Shown piece by piece: positions 34,814-44,130 of a stretch of DNA of 64,000 bases (position 1 is its first letter; each line of letters starts with the position of its first letter). A program made the translations under genes and the position numbers. The notes beneath the pieces are model-generated. The model searched no databases, was not told the origin of the DNA, and saw nothing but the letters and a program-made list of their open reading frames with translations. Source of the stretch: Roseburia sp. AF12-17LB (GTDB lineage: Bacteria; Bacillota; Clostridia; Lachnospirales; Lachnospiraceae); the NCBI RefSeq assembly GCF_003479605.1, contig NZ_QUHR01000012.1, forward strand, positions 1-64,000, given 5' to 3'.

Positions 34814-35971
34814 ATGAAGATATTTCACTTATCCGACCTTCACATCGGATTGAAATTAATGAATCATGATTTAAGGGAAGACCAGGAATATATCCTGCAT
34901 CAGATTGTAGAGCGGGCCGGAGAAGAAAAACCGGATGCCATTTTGATTGCAGGAGATATTTATGATAAAGCAGTGCCGGCGGCAGAGGCAGTAGAGGTAT
35001 TCGATCATTTTATCAATGAACTGACGGAGATGGTGCCGGAGGCTGTCATTATGATGGTTAGCGGAAACCATGACAGCGCACCAAGAGTGAACTGTTTTCG
35101 AAGCATTTTATCAAGACAGCATTTATATATGATAGGAAAGCCGCCTGAGACGAAAGAGGAATACATTGAGAAAGTGACATTGACGGATAAGTATGGAAAA
35201 GTGAATTTTTATCTTCTGCCTTTTGTGAAGCCGTCTATGGTAAAGCAGATTGTGGGAACGGATGAAAATGATAACAACCTTTCCTATGATGCAACTTTGC
35301 ATAAGCTTCTGGAAAGAGAAAATGTAAATGAAGCAGAGCGGAATGTGCTGGTGAGCCACCAGTTCTACTTGCCGGCAGGAAAAGCGGCGGAGGATGTTGA
35401 GCGGATGGATTCCGAAATCCGCACCGTGGGAAATATTGATGAAGTGTCTGCGGATGTGTTGGAGCGGTTTGACTATGCGGCATTGGGACACATTCATAAG
35501 CCTATGACCGTGGGAAAAGAGTGTTATCGTTACTGTGGAACACCTCTTGCCTGCTCCGTCAGTGAAGCGGGACAGAAAAAGGGCATTATTATGGTGGAAC
35601 TGGAAGAAAAGGGCAGGCTTTCCACCAGAGTAATTCCGTTAAAACCACTGCGTCAGGTGCGTATTGTGGAAGGAGAATTAGAAGAAGTATTAAAGCAGCC
35701 ATCCGATAATTTTGTAACTGTGATTCTTACCGATAAGGTGGATGTCAATGTCTTTGACATGCAGGACCGGCTGCGTCATGCATTTCCCAATTTACTGGAA
35801 ATCCGAAGAGAAACGCTGCACAAAGCCAATTATGAAATGGAAAAATTCCGGCATGAGGCAGAGCTTGATGCCTTTTCACTATGCTGTGAGTTTATCGGAG
35901 AGATGAACGAGGAAGAGAGAGAAATTCTTAAGGAAGTCATCAATAAAGTAGAGGAGGAGAGTGAGTTATGA
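34814..35971 (+). CDS. sbcD: Exonuclease SbcD (Mre11-like nuclease subunit)
   Basis: This is the metal-dependent nuclease subunit of the SbcCD complex, which opens and degrades hairpins and protein-blocked DNA ends. Phosphoesterase motifs are HLSDLHIG, AGDIYD, SGNHDS, VSHQF and LGHIHKP. At 385 aa it is typical. ATG 34814 follows AAAGGAGC. Its stop overlaps the start of sbcC by 4 bp. The long inverted repeats on both sides of sbcDC are the kind of DNA this complex attacks, an intriguing coincidence. Confidence 0.96.
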   Translation: MKIFHLSDLHIGLKLMNHDLREDQEYILHQIVERAGEEKPDAILIAGDIYDKAVPAAEAVEVFDHFINELTEMVPEAVIMMVSGNHDSAPRVNCFRSILSRQHLYMIGKPPETKEEYIEKVTLTDKYGKVNFYLLPFVKPSMVKQIVGTDENDNNLSYDATLHKLLERENVNEAERNVLVSHQFYLPAGKAAEDVERMDSEIRTVGNIDEVSADVLERFDYAALGHIHKPMTVGKECYRYCGTPLACSVSEAGQKKGIIMVELEEKGRLSTRVIPLKPLRQVRIVEGELEEVLKQPSDNFVTVILTDKVDVNVFDMQDRLRHAFPNLLEIRRETLHKANYEMEKFRHEAELDAFSLCCEFIGEMNEEEREILKEVINKVEEESEL

Positions 35972-38900
35972 GACCATTAACCTTGGAAATGCAGGCATTT
36001 GGGTCCTATGGAGACCGGACGAAAATTGATTTTCGAAAACCATCCCAGAATTTATTTCTGATTACCGGAGATACCGGTTCCGGCAAGTCCACTATTTTTG
36101 ATGCCATAGCCTTTGCGTTATATGGAGAAGCCAGTTCCACAGCTAATAAGAAAAGTGGAACAGAGCTGCAGAGTCAGTTTGCCACAGCAGGCGCAGAGCC
36201 TTATGTGGAATTGAAATTCTGTGAAGGAACAGAAGAAAGCGGCGTCTATACAGTACGCCGTGTGCCAAGACATGTCCGCCCATTGAAGCGGGGAAGCGGT
36301 GAAAAAGAAGAAAGCGAATCCGTTACCTTAATCATGCCGGATGAAATCGTTTATTCGCAAAAGGAAACGAATCAGAAAATCATTGATATTGTCGGGCTGA
36401 ACAAGGGGCAGTTTATGCAGGTGGCAATGATTGCCCAGGGAGAATTTATGGAACTGCTCCGGGCAAAATCCGATGAGAAAAAAGTGATTTTCCGAAAATT
36501 ATTCCACACAGAAAAATATGAAAAGATTGCCAATGAATTAGGAGACCGGAAAAGGAAATTAGATGCAGAGATTGCCACAATCCGTACGAAGTTTCATGCC
36601 AAAGCTGAGAATGCGGACATACCGGAAGCCTTTGAAGAAGCCGAAGCCCTGTTGGCATTGAAAAAGAAGATGCAGCAGGCGGATGCAAAAGCACCGGAGA
36701 TGGAACGCTTTTTAGAATTGATGCAGCAATTGTGCCAGTATCTTAAGGAAGAGGGAAAGAAGAAAAAGAAGGAAGCAAAGGAAGCGGAAAAACTGCGGGA
36801 GCATTGCAGGAGTGCGTTGCAGGAAGCGGAAAATCTGCAAAAATCCTTTACCCAGATGGAAGAAGCACAGCGGGAGTTGGCACGCCTTTTTGAAGCGGAA
36901 GAGGAGATAAAAGAGACTGCCCGGTTAGAGCAGATGATAAAGCTTGCCTATGATGCAAAGCAGCTCTATCAGCAGTATGAAGAAGCGGTAAAGAGGCTGG
37001 AGAATTTAAAGGCAGAACAGCAGAAATTAGAAGAAAAGTTGCCGGAGATAAAGAAAGCTTTAAAAGAGGCAGAAAAGGAAAGAAACTTAGCAGAGGCGGA
37101 AAAGGAAACACAGCAGAAGAATTACAGTATTATAGAAGAAAAAGTAAATCGCACGAAAGCGGCATTGAAAGAAATAAGAAAAGCTGCGCAGGAAGTAGAG
37201 CAGAGTAAAGATGCTTTGCAGCAGGCGGAAGAGACGGAAAAAGAGACAAAAGAAAAAAGCACTGTCTTAGAGCAGAATATTGTGCAGTGGAAGAAAGAAG
37301 CAGAAGCCTTCGAAGGAATGGAAGTAAGGCAGTTACAGATTACCGGAAAGAAAAATGCTCTTGCAGAAATCGAAGATGCCGTAGCAGAGATTACAGAATC
37401 AAAGCAGCTTCTTGGTAAAGAAAAGAAACAAGAGGAACATGCAAAAGAGATTTATAGGGAAGCATCCGGACAGTATCAGGAAAAGCAGCAGGAATACGAA
37501 GCATATCGTAAGCGGTTTTTCGATGCCCAGGCAGGTATTTTAGCAAAGGAATTAAAAGAGGGAGAGCCATGCCCGGTCTGCGGTTCCATGGAACATCCAA
37601 AGCCATGCATTGTGGTAGAAATGCAGGAAGAATTAAGCCGGGAAATGTTAGAAACTTTAGAAGAAACGGTTGCAAAGTTACAGCAGAAGCAGGAAGCAGC
37701 ATCTACAAAAGCCGGTACATGTCACGTAAGAAGAGAGAACCGGGAGAAAGAGTTGGCAGAAAAACAGGAAAAGTGCAGGAAGAAAATGGAAGCCTTTGGA
37801 AAGGAAGCACACCCGGCAGCCGATGAAGAAATAGAACCGTGGCTTGTCACGCAAAAGAAAGAGCTTGCAAAAGAAGAAGAAACACTTTCTCAGGAGATAA
37901 AAAAGAAGAAGGAATTGTCTCATAAATTAGAAGAGGCAGAAGCAAAAAAGATTGCACTTCAAAAAGAAGAGACAGAAGCAACAGAAAAGAAGCTATTGGC
38001 AAAAGAGCAGTTTGACCGTTGTCAGGCAGCTTACACAGAGCGGAACCGCACCCTTGACTATACATCTGAAAAAGAAGCGGATGAAGTCTTGGCAGAAGCA
38101 CAGGAGAAGAAGGCTTCTGCAGAAAGTGCATATGCAAAGGCTGATAAAGAAAAGAGCCGTTTAGAGGAAGAGAAAACCGGTACACAGACAGGCATTGTCC
38201 GTTGTGAAAGAGAACTTCCGGAACGGAAAAAGGAAGCAGAAGCCAAGCAGCAAAAATATGATTTATATATAGAAGAAAAAGATATTTCCAAACTGGAATG
38301 GCAGACGCTGGTGGAGCAGTATTCGATAGATGCCATGGAAGAGATGCGGCAGAAAAGGGAAGATTATCAGAATCAGAAGACGATGTATCAGAGCCGCTAT
38401 GAGACAGCGAAAGAAACTGTAGGAGAGAAAGAAAAACCGGACGTAGAGAAGCTTTCAGAGGAACTTAAGGCAGCAGAGGAGCAGAGTAAGCTTGCAGGCA
38501 GGGCGGCCAATGAGTGGGAGATTTCTAATCAGAAGGATACGGAAATCTTAGAAGCGGTAGAGGAAATATGGAGCGGGCGGCAGCAGGTATTAGAGCAGCA
38601 CAACCGTATAACACGGCTTTATACTGTCATTTCCGGAAATGTGTCCGGCAGCCGTATGGATTTGGAGACCTTTGTGCAACGCTATTATCTGGAGCGGATT
38701 CTTTATGCAGCAAACCGCCGTTTTGAAGAAATGTCAGCAGGACAGTTTGAACTCAGAATGTTTGATGAGAAGAAGGCTGCAATCGGAAAGAATAAGGGAC
38801 TTGACCTTATGGTATATTCCAATGTGACCGGAAAAGAGCGGGAAGTCCGTACGCTTTCCGGAGGAGAATCCTTTATGGCGGCGTTATCCATGGCACTAGG

Positions 38901-39147
38901 CATGGCAGATGAGATTCAGGAAAATTCTGCTGCCATACATCTTGATATGATGTTTATTGATGAAGGATTTGGTTCCCTGGATGAGCATGCAAGAGAGCAG
39001 GCAGTCCGGGTATTAAAAGAGATGGCAGGCGGCTCAAAGCTTATTGGAATCATTTCCCATGTAACAGAATTAAAGCAGGAAATGGAAGACCAGCTTCTTA
39101 TTACAAAAGATGAAGAAGGAAGCCATGTCCGCTGGCAGTTAAGCTAG
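35968..39147 (+). CDS. sbcC: Exonuclease SbcC (Rad50-like ATPase subunit)
   Basis: This 1059-residue SMC-like ATPase partners SbcD. The Walker A motif GDTGSGKST is near 37, and the Q-loop follows. Two very long coiled coils (~190-500 and ~570-880) flank the zinc hook CPVCG near 534. The signature LSGGESFM and Walker B MMFIDEGFGSLD lie at ~970-1015. The coiled coil is Glu/Lys/Ala rich. It is translationally coupled to sbcD and overlaps the convergent TetR gene by 9 bp. Confidence 0.96.
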   Translation: MRPLTLEMQAFGSYGDRTKIDFRKPSQNLFLITGDTGSGKSTIFDAIAFALYGEASSTANKKSGTELQSQFATAGAEPYVELKFCEGTEESGVYTVRRVPRHVRPLKRGSGEKEESESVTLIMPDEIVYSQKETNQKIIDIVGLNKGQFMQVAMIAQGEFMELLRAKSDEKKVIFRKLFHTEKYEKIANELGDRKRKLDAEIATIRTKFHAKAENADIPEAFEEAEALLALKKKMQQADAKAPEMERFLELMQQLCQYLKEEGKKKKKEAKEAEKLREHCRSALQEAENLQKSFTQMEEAQRELARLFEAEEEIKETARLEQMIKLAYDAKQLYQQYEEAVKRLENLKAEQQKLEEKLPEIKKALKEAEKERNLAEAEKETQQKNYSIIEEKVNRTKAALKEIRKAAQEVEQSKDALQQAEETEKETKEKSTVLEQNIVQWKKEAEAFEGMEVRQLQITGKKNALAEIEDAVAEITESKQLLGKEKKQEEHAKEIYREASGQYQEKQQEYEAYRKRFFDAQAGILAKELKEGEPCPVCGSMEHPKPCIVVEMQEELSREMLETLEETVAKLQQKQEAASTKAGTCHVRRENREKELAEKQEKCRKKMEAFGKEAHPAADEEIEPWLVTQKKELAKEEETLSQEIKKKKELSHKLEEAEAKKIALQKEETEATEKKLLAKEQFDRCQAAYTERNRTLDYTSEKEADEVLAEAQEKKASAESAYAKADKEKSRLEEEKTGTQTGIVRCERELPERKKEAEAKQQKYDLYIEEKDISKLEWQTLVEQYSIDAMEEMRQKREDYQNQKTMYQSRYETAKETVGEKEKPDVEKLSEELKAAEEQSKLAGRAANEWEISNQKDTEILEAVEEIWSGRQQVLEQHNRITRLYTVISGNVSGSRMDLETFVQRYYLERILYAANRRFEEMSAGQFELRMFDEKKAAIGKNKGLDLMVYSNVTGKEREVRTLSGGESFMAALSMALGMADEIQENSAAIHLDMMFIDEGFGSLDEHAREQAVRVLKEMAGGSKLIGIISHVTELKQEMEDQLLITKDEEGSHVRWQLS

Positions 39148-39687
39148 CGGATAGGCTCCCTGTTCTAACATTTCCGTCACCATGGAAGCCATAGCGGAAG
39201 GATGTTCCTTCATTCCGTTTTGCAGCCATTTTAAGAAAACATTATAGAGCGCACCGGAATAGAAGTAGACTTTATACCGGTGAATATCATTATAAGGCAT
39301 GTCACCCATATGATTTTCTAATTCCTGATCAAAAAGGTCTAAGTAAATGTATGCAAGACCTGCCTTATATACACTTAAAATAAATTTCTTGTAAGTCTTA
39401 AAATACCGGAAAATCAGTAAAATTGCCTCATAGCTGAAAAAGTCATTTTCAAGCTTTTCTGCCCTCTTCCGGTATTCTTCCATAATATCGTCCGTAATTT
39501 TAATCAGCACTTCTTCCTTGGAATGAAAATTCCGGTAATAGGAAGCTCTTGCTACTCTGGCAGTGGTAATAATATCGGTTACGGATATATCGGAAAATGC
39601 TTTGGTGTCCATGAGTTTGGTCAGGGCACGGGCAATCTTTAATTTTACCTGGCGGTTCGCTTCGTATCGTTTGTCTGTTTCTTTCAT
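39139..39687 (-). CDS. TetR-family transcriptional regulator
   Basis: This 182-residue repressor has the N-terminal TetR HTH (residues 12-58, FSDISVTDIITTARVARASYYRNFHSKEEVL) and a helical ligand domain. It is encoded divergently from the DegV gene at 40409. Two near-identical dyads, TGTGATATAAATTATCTCAC-type, bracket that gene's promoter and are its likely operators. Its own start is beside the giant inverted repeat at 39713. Homologues often neighbour DegV/FakB genes, pointing to lipid-related control (inference). Confidence 0.9.
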   Translation of the reverse strand: MKETDKRYEANRQVKLKIARALTKLMDTKAFSDISVTDIITTARVARASYYRNFHSKEEVLIKITDDIMEEYRKRAEKLENDFFSYEAILLIFRYFKTYKKFILSVYKAGLAYIYLDLFDQELENHMGDMPYNDIHRYKVYFYSGALYNVFLKWLQNGMKEHPSAMASMVTEMLEQGAYPLA

Positions 39688-39712
39688 TTGAATGCTCCTG
39701 TTCGTATGTGCT

Positions 39713-40253
39713 ATGGATGTGTGCTGGTGGGTGGGACAGAATATGATATTCGTTTCTTACGATTTGCATTTGATATGTGCATTGGTTCATTACGCAAAGA
39801 GCGTTATTTTTCTTAGCACTGTATTTTTCTTGCTGTCAGGCTGTCCTTTCCGTTGCTTTGACCGGATGCCGGCTCTGTCCGTCTGTTGCGGATACCACAT
39901 TCCGTCTGAAAGAGACGCTAAGAATTCCGTTAAAAATTCTGTATCTTCCGGCAACCGGCACATATTCGCATCCATGCTTAAGATGTGCCTCGCTGGCACA
40001 TCCCTGTGCCAGCGTTGCCGGTTGCTGCCGGAATTCTAAGCGTCTCTAACAGACTGCATATATCGTATCCGCATTCAGGCGAACAGAGTCCGGCATACTG
40101 TCAAACATTGGAAAGACAGGCTTTATCGGCAAAAGAAAAATGCAGTGCAAGAAAAACCGCTCTTTGACGTTAGAAGCAATGTATGTATCAAATACAAATC
40201 GTAATAACAAATATAAAACGACTGTCCCACCCACCGGCACCACATCCGTATCA
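39713..40253. repeat. Giant imperfect inverted repeat B
   Basis: Arms 39713-39929 and 40029-40253 are imperfect reverse complements over about 220 bp. Matching blocks include GGTGGGTGGGACAG, TTACGATTTG, AAAGAGCG, TTTTTCTT, CGGATAC and GAGACGCT-AGAATTCCG. The centre holds two further hairpins: GCACAT...ATGTGC and GCTGGCAC/GTGCCAGC. ORFs across it lack ribosome sites and mirror each other, so I regard the region as non-coding. It occupies most of the gap between the divergent tetR and degV genes. Confidence 0.85.
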
Positions 40254-40262
40254 TGATACAAA

Positions 40263-40361
40263 ATGATATAAAATGTCTCACATCAAACCGTTGAAAAAAG
40301 GGAAAACTATGCTACAATGCTACTTATGCAGCCACAACAATGTGATATAAATTATCTCACA
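40263..40361. promoter_or_regulatory. Two operator dyads flanking the degV promoter
   Basis: Dyad 1 is ATGATATAAAATGTCTCACAT (40263-40283, one base over the core) and dyad 2 is TGTGATATAAATTATCTCAC plus A (40341-40361). The promoter TTGAAA (40291-40296), 16 bp, TACAAT (40313-40318) lies between them. The TGTGAKATAA half-sites suit a TetR dimer, and the tetR gene is next door. Confidence 0.65.
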
Positions 40362-40408
40362 TATAGTGTGGCATAGATACAGACAACAGTCAAGAGATGG
40401 AGACGAAA

Positions 40409-41254
40409 ATGAAGATAATTACAGATACAGGATCTGATATATTAGAAATCGAAGCAAAGGCAATGGGCGTGGATCTGGTGCCGATTTCGGCAAACTTTGC
40501 AGATGTTATATTCGACCGGAATACAGAAGAGAATTTCAAAGCATTTTATGAGAAACTGCGCAGCGAGGAACAACTTCCGGTATCCAGCCAGCCATCACCG
40601 GCAGCATTTTTAGAAAAGTATGAAGCGGCAGAAGAAGCAGGCGAGGAAGTGTTGGTGATTCTCATTTCTTCAAAGCTTTCAGGAACCTATAACGGAGCAG
40701 TGCTGGCAAAAGAAATGTGCGGATATGAAAAGATATATATCGTGGATTCCCTGCAGGCATCCTTATCCTTGCGGCTTCTGGTGGAGTATGCCGTGAAGTT
40801 AAAAGAAGAAGGCAAAAGTGCAGAAGAGATTGCAGGAATCTTGGAAGAAGTAAAGAACCGCACTTATCTTACCGGTGTTCCGTCCACATTATTATATTTG
40901 AAAAAGGGCGGACGTATTTCTCCGGTAGTTGCAGCGGTGGGAAATGTAATGGGAATCAAGCCGGTGCTGCTGCTCCGGAATGGAGAGATTGAAGGATATT
41001 CCAAAGCCCGCGGCATAAAGGCAGCCAAAAGCGGAATGCAGGCATTTTTGAAAAAAGGAGAAGTGGATAGCTGCATGCCGGTAGAATTTGCTCACAGCAA
41101 TAATCCGGAAATGGGAGAGGAATTCCAGAAAGAAACCATGGATGCTTTTTCCCTGACAGAAAGCAGCTTACATGAAGTTGGAATGGCAATCGGAACCCAT
41201 ATCGGACCGGATGCACTTCTGATGGCATTTATTTTAAAAGAAAGCATGAAATAA
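40409..41254 (+). CDS. DegV-family fatty-acid-binding protein (second copy)
   Basis: This 281-residue DegV/FakB-like protein opens with IITDTGSDI, then PVSSQPSPAAF (lipid carboxylate site), SSKLSGTYNGA and TLLYLKKGGRIS near 160. It is only distantly similar to the DegV at 15565, and its TGSD/SSQPSP variants suggest a different lipid preference (inference). ATG 40409 follows GGAGACG, so the first ATG at 40397 is not used. Expression is likely controlled by the adjacent TetR protein. Confidence 0.9.
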   Translation: MKIITDTGSDILEIEAKAMGVDLVPISANFADVIFDRNTEENFKAFYEKLRSEEQLPVSSQPSPAAFLEKYEAAEEAGEEVLVILISSKLSGTYNGAVLAKEMCGYEKIYIVDSLQASLSLRLLVEYAVKLKEEGKSAEEIAGILEEVKNRTYLTGVPSTLLYLKKGGRISPVVAAVGNVMGIKPVLLLRNGEIEGYSKARGIKAAKSGMQAFLKKGEVDSCMPVEFAHSNNPEMGEEFQKETMDAFSLTESSLHEVGMAIGTHIGPDALLMAFILKESMK

Positions 41255-41299
41255 GAATTTTCAGATTTAAGGATTCTTTAATAATTGATTCGTTATAGT

Positions 41300-41340
41300 A
41301 GAACCAGCAAAGGAAATAAAACTTTGCCGGTTCTTTTTTT
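41300..41340 (+). terminator. degV terminator
   Basis: AGAACC-GCAAAG pairs with CTTTGC-GGTTCT, followed by T7. Confidence 0.9.
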
Positions 41341-41501
41341 CCCTTTACAGGAAATTGCCTGCAAAGTAAAAAAACGCGAGGATGCACACTGCGGCGTATA
41401 AGGTAGATGTCGCAAGTGACCGCCGCAGGCGCAGGAATGTGCCAAGGCACATTCTTTGTTACAAGTAGCGAGAAAATTGCAAAGCGTGTTTCGCGTAGTT
41501 G
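41341..41501. repeat. Dispersed structured intergenic repeat, copy 2
   Basis: This is about 85-90% identical to 381-552, in the same orientation relative to a preceding terminator. The first hairpin is shortened (CCTGCAAAG), the GTCGC hairpin has AGTGAC, and the tail is CGCGTAGTTG. It ends 33 bp before the permease start. Confidence 0.8.
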
Positions 41502-41533
41502 AGGTATACTAAGAGGATAGAAAGGAGCAGAAG

Positions 41534-43069
41534 ATGTTTTGGGATATCTTACGCAAAGACTTAAAGCGAAAGAAAACAATTAATATTGTAATTTTGCTGT
41601 TTATTATTTTAGCTGCCATGTTTGTGGCAAGCGGGCTGAACAATGTACTGACGGTAGTAAATGGAACCGATTATTATCTTAATCAGGCAGACATTGGAGA
41701 TTATGTAGTATTGACCCAGCAGGGGGATGGCGGTGTGCCGGAGCTTTTGGATACCTGTCAGTATGTAAAAGACTACCGCATGGATCATATTATGTATGCA
41801 GCCAAGGGGAATATCAAGGCAGAGGGAAAAGAACTTGATATAGCAAACAAGGCAATGATCATAGAATCCATTTCCGAAAGTGAGATACATTTTTTCACAA
41901 AGGATAATAAGGAGCTTACAAAAGTGCCTGAGGGTGAGGTCTATGTCACAGGAAATTTCTTAGATGCAAATGATTTAAAAGAGGGAGATAAACTTACGAT
42001 TACCCATGGCAAAAACAGTGTGGAGTTTACGATTGCCGGAAAAGCAAAAGATGCGCTGCTGGGTTCTGAATTTATGGGAAATAAAAGATTTATTTTAAAT
42101 GAAGCGGATTATCAGAAATTTGCATCGGATGAAAGTCTTGCAGAATACCGTGGCGAGATTATTTATATTGACACAGACAATCCATCGGAAATAGCCTCTT
42201 TGTTAAGCAATGCATCCAACATCCTATTTAACCGGGGACGGGACATTTTTAAATTATGTTATGTCATGGATATGATTGGGGCATTTGTGGTGCTGGTTTT
42301 AAGTGTATGCTTGATGATAGTATCCTTTGCAGTGTTGAAATTTACGATTACTTTTACGGTGACAGAAGAATACCGGGAAATCGGTGTCATGAAAGCCATC
42401 GGAATTACGGACTTTAAGATACGAAGCCTTTATCTTGTAAAATATCTGATGCTGGCTGTTGTGGGAGCAGCAATTGGATTCCTGGCAAGCATCCCATTTG
42501 GCAATATGCTGCTGCAGTCTGTGACAGAAAATATGATGTTGGGAAACAGTCATGCCATTACGGTAAATTTCATAGGAGCAGTCATTGTTATTGCAGTTAC
42601 TATCTGGTTTGCATACCGGTGTACCGGAAAAGTAAAGAAGCTGACACCGGTGGATGCTATTCGAAACGGTCAGTCCGGAGAACGCTTTAAAAAGAAATCC
42701 ATTTACCGGCTGGGAAAAAGCCGTTTTAACAGTACCTGGTATCTGGCAGTCAATGATATTTTAAGCAGTCCAAGACGGTTCCTTACGATTATATTGTCCT
42801 TTTTCCTCTGTTCCGTTTTTATGCTGGGAGTGGTTATTACAACAGATACCATGAAAAGTAAGAATCTGATTACGACATTTGGAAAAGAAAGTGATGTCTA
42901 CATATCAGATGTATCACAGGCAATGGGTAATATGGCAGGAAAGACCCGGGCTGATTTGGCAAAAGAATTAGATGACCTGGCAGAAGAACTTACGGAAGAA
43001 GGCATGCCATCGGAAATGTCCGTTGAGATACAGTATACTATAAAGATAAACTTTCACAGCTTCATATAG
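41534..43069 (+). pseudogene. FtsX-like ABC transporter permease, 3'-truncated
   Basis: The frame encodes an N-terminal membrane anchor (~15-37), an extracytoplasmic MacB-type domain (~40-235), and FtsX-domain helices (~240-370, FVVLVLSVCLMIVSFAVLKF, EYREIGVMKAIGI). The second half begins (NDILSSPRRFLTIILSFFLC). At residue ~503 the sequence breaks off and runs out of frame with a few foreign codons (YTIKINFHSFI). Full-length relatives are ~770 residues or longer. The missing part and the abrupt switch into histidine kinase sequence show a deletion. No ATPase subunit gene is nearby, so it is probably non-functional. The ATG follows AAAGGAGCAG. Confidence 0.85.
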
Positions 43070-43437
43070 GGTTTAACATGGGGGAGTATCAGAATTCTCT
43101 GGTGAAAGCAGATACAGAACGTTTGCTGGAAGTATTGCAGAATATCATAGAAAATGCTATAAAATATGGTAGTGGCAAAAAAATTGGTATATCAATTTCA
43201 AAAGAAGAAGACTGTGTGCTGATTACCGTGGAAAATACAGGAGAAGTTCTTCCGGCAGAAGAACTTCCGCATCTTTTTGACAGCTTCTATCGTGGCTCCA
43301 ATGCAGGAAGCCAGGAAGGAAGCGGACTGGGGCTTTATATATGCAGAAAGCTGATGCATAAAATGAACGGGGATGTTTTTCTGAAACAGGAAGAAAATCT
43401 TTTTTCGGTAACTGTGGTAGTGGGTATGGCAAATTAG
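43033..43437 (+). pseudogene. Histidine kinase C-terminal ATPase fragment
   Basis: The frame is recognisable from about 43033 (YYKDKLSQLHIGFN), before the first ATG at 43078. It encodes the HATPase domain: N-box NIIENAIKYGSGKK, G1-type VENTGEVLPAEELPHLFDSFYRG, and G2 GSGLGLYICRKLMH. The sensor and dimerisation domains are missing. It directly abuts the truncated permease. BceS/VanS-like kinases normally lie upstream of such permeases, so the order shows a rearrangement. Confidence 0.85.
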
Positions 43438-43467
43438 TCAATGAAAAAGGCAGGAAGAAAATGTAAT

Positions 43468-44115
43468 ATGATAAAAGCAGTTTTATTTGACATGGATGGA
43501 ACACTCATTGATACAGAGAAATACTATAGAATCTGCTGGCCTAAGGCAATGGCGCATTTTGGCTATGAAATGAGTGATGAGCAGGCATTGTCCATGCGTT
43601 CCTTAGGACAACCCTTTGCACCGGCGCATTTAAAGGAAATGTTTGCAGATGAGAATCTTGACTATCCGGCTATCCGGGCTTACCGGAAGGAATTGATGGA
43701 GGAATATCTTGCAAAGAACGGTATTGAGATAAAAAGAGGAGCTATTGAGTTATTGAATTTCTTAAAAGAAAAGAAAATCCGGCGGGCAGTTGCAACGGCA
43801 ACCGACATGGAACGGACAGAAAGATATTTAAAGCAGATAGGACTATATCCGTACTTTGATGAAATCATCAGTGCAACCATGGTAGAACACGGAAAGCCGG
43901 CACCGGATATCTATACTTTTGCATGTGCACAACTTGGACTTGCTCCGGAAGAATGTCTTGCGGTGGAGGATTCGCCCAATGGGGTTATGAGTGCTTGTCA
44001 GGCAGGCTGTCAGGTGGCAATGGTTCCGGATCAGACACAGCCGGATGATGAATTAAAAAAGAAACTTACGATATGTGCAAATACACTGGATAAATTGAAA
44101 ATTTTATTTTCATAA
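43468..44115 (+). CDS. HAD-superfamily phosphatase, beta-phosphoglucomutase-like
   Basis: This 215-residue HAD enzyme (subfamily IA with helical cap) has motif I FDMDGTLIDTEKYY (residues 6-19), motif II VATATDMERT, Lys in EHGKPAPDIY, and motif IV AVEDSPNGVMSA. The substrate is probably a small phosphosugar or similar metabolite. ATG 43468 is the family-like start with AGGAAGAAAA upstream. The earlier ATG at 43441 lacks a good site. It follows the deletion scar by 30 bp. Confidence 0.9.
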   Translation: MIKAVLFDMDGTLIDTEKYYRICWPKAMAHFGYEMSDEQALSMRSLGQPFAPAHLKEMFADENLDYPAIRAYRKELMEEYLAKNGIEIKRGAIELLNFLKEKKIRRAVATATDMERTERYLKQIGLYPYFDEIISATMVEHGKPAPDIYTFACAQLGLAPEECLAVEDSPNGVMSACQAGCQVAMVPDQTQPDDELKKKLTICANTLDKLKILFS

Positions 44116-44130
44116 AATGGGAGAGGAAAG

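Noticed and set aside
39692..40261. ORFs of 60-115 codons on both strands in the gap between tetR and degV
   Set aside because: They lie inside the inverted repeat, mirror each other, and have no ribosome sites.
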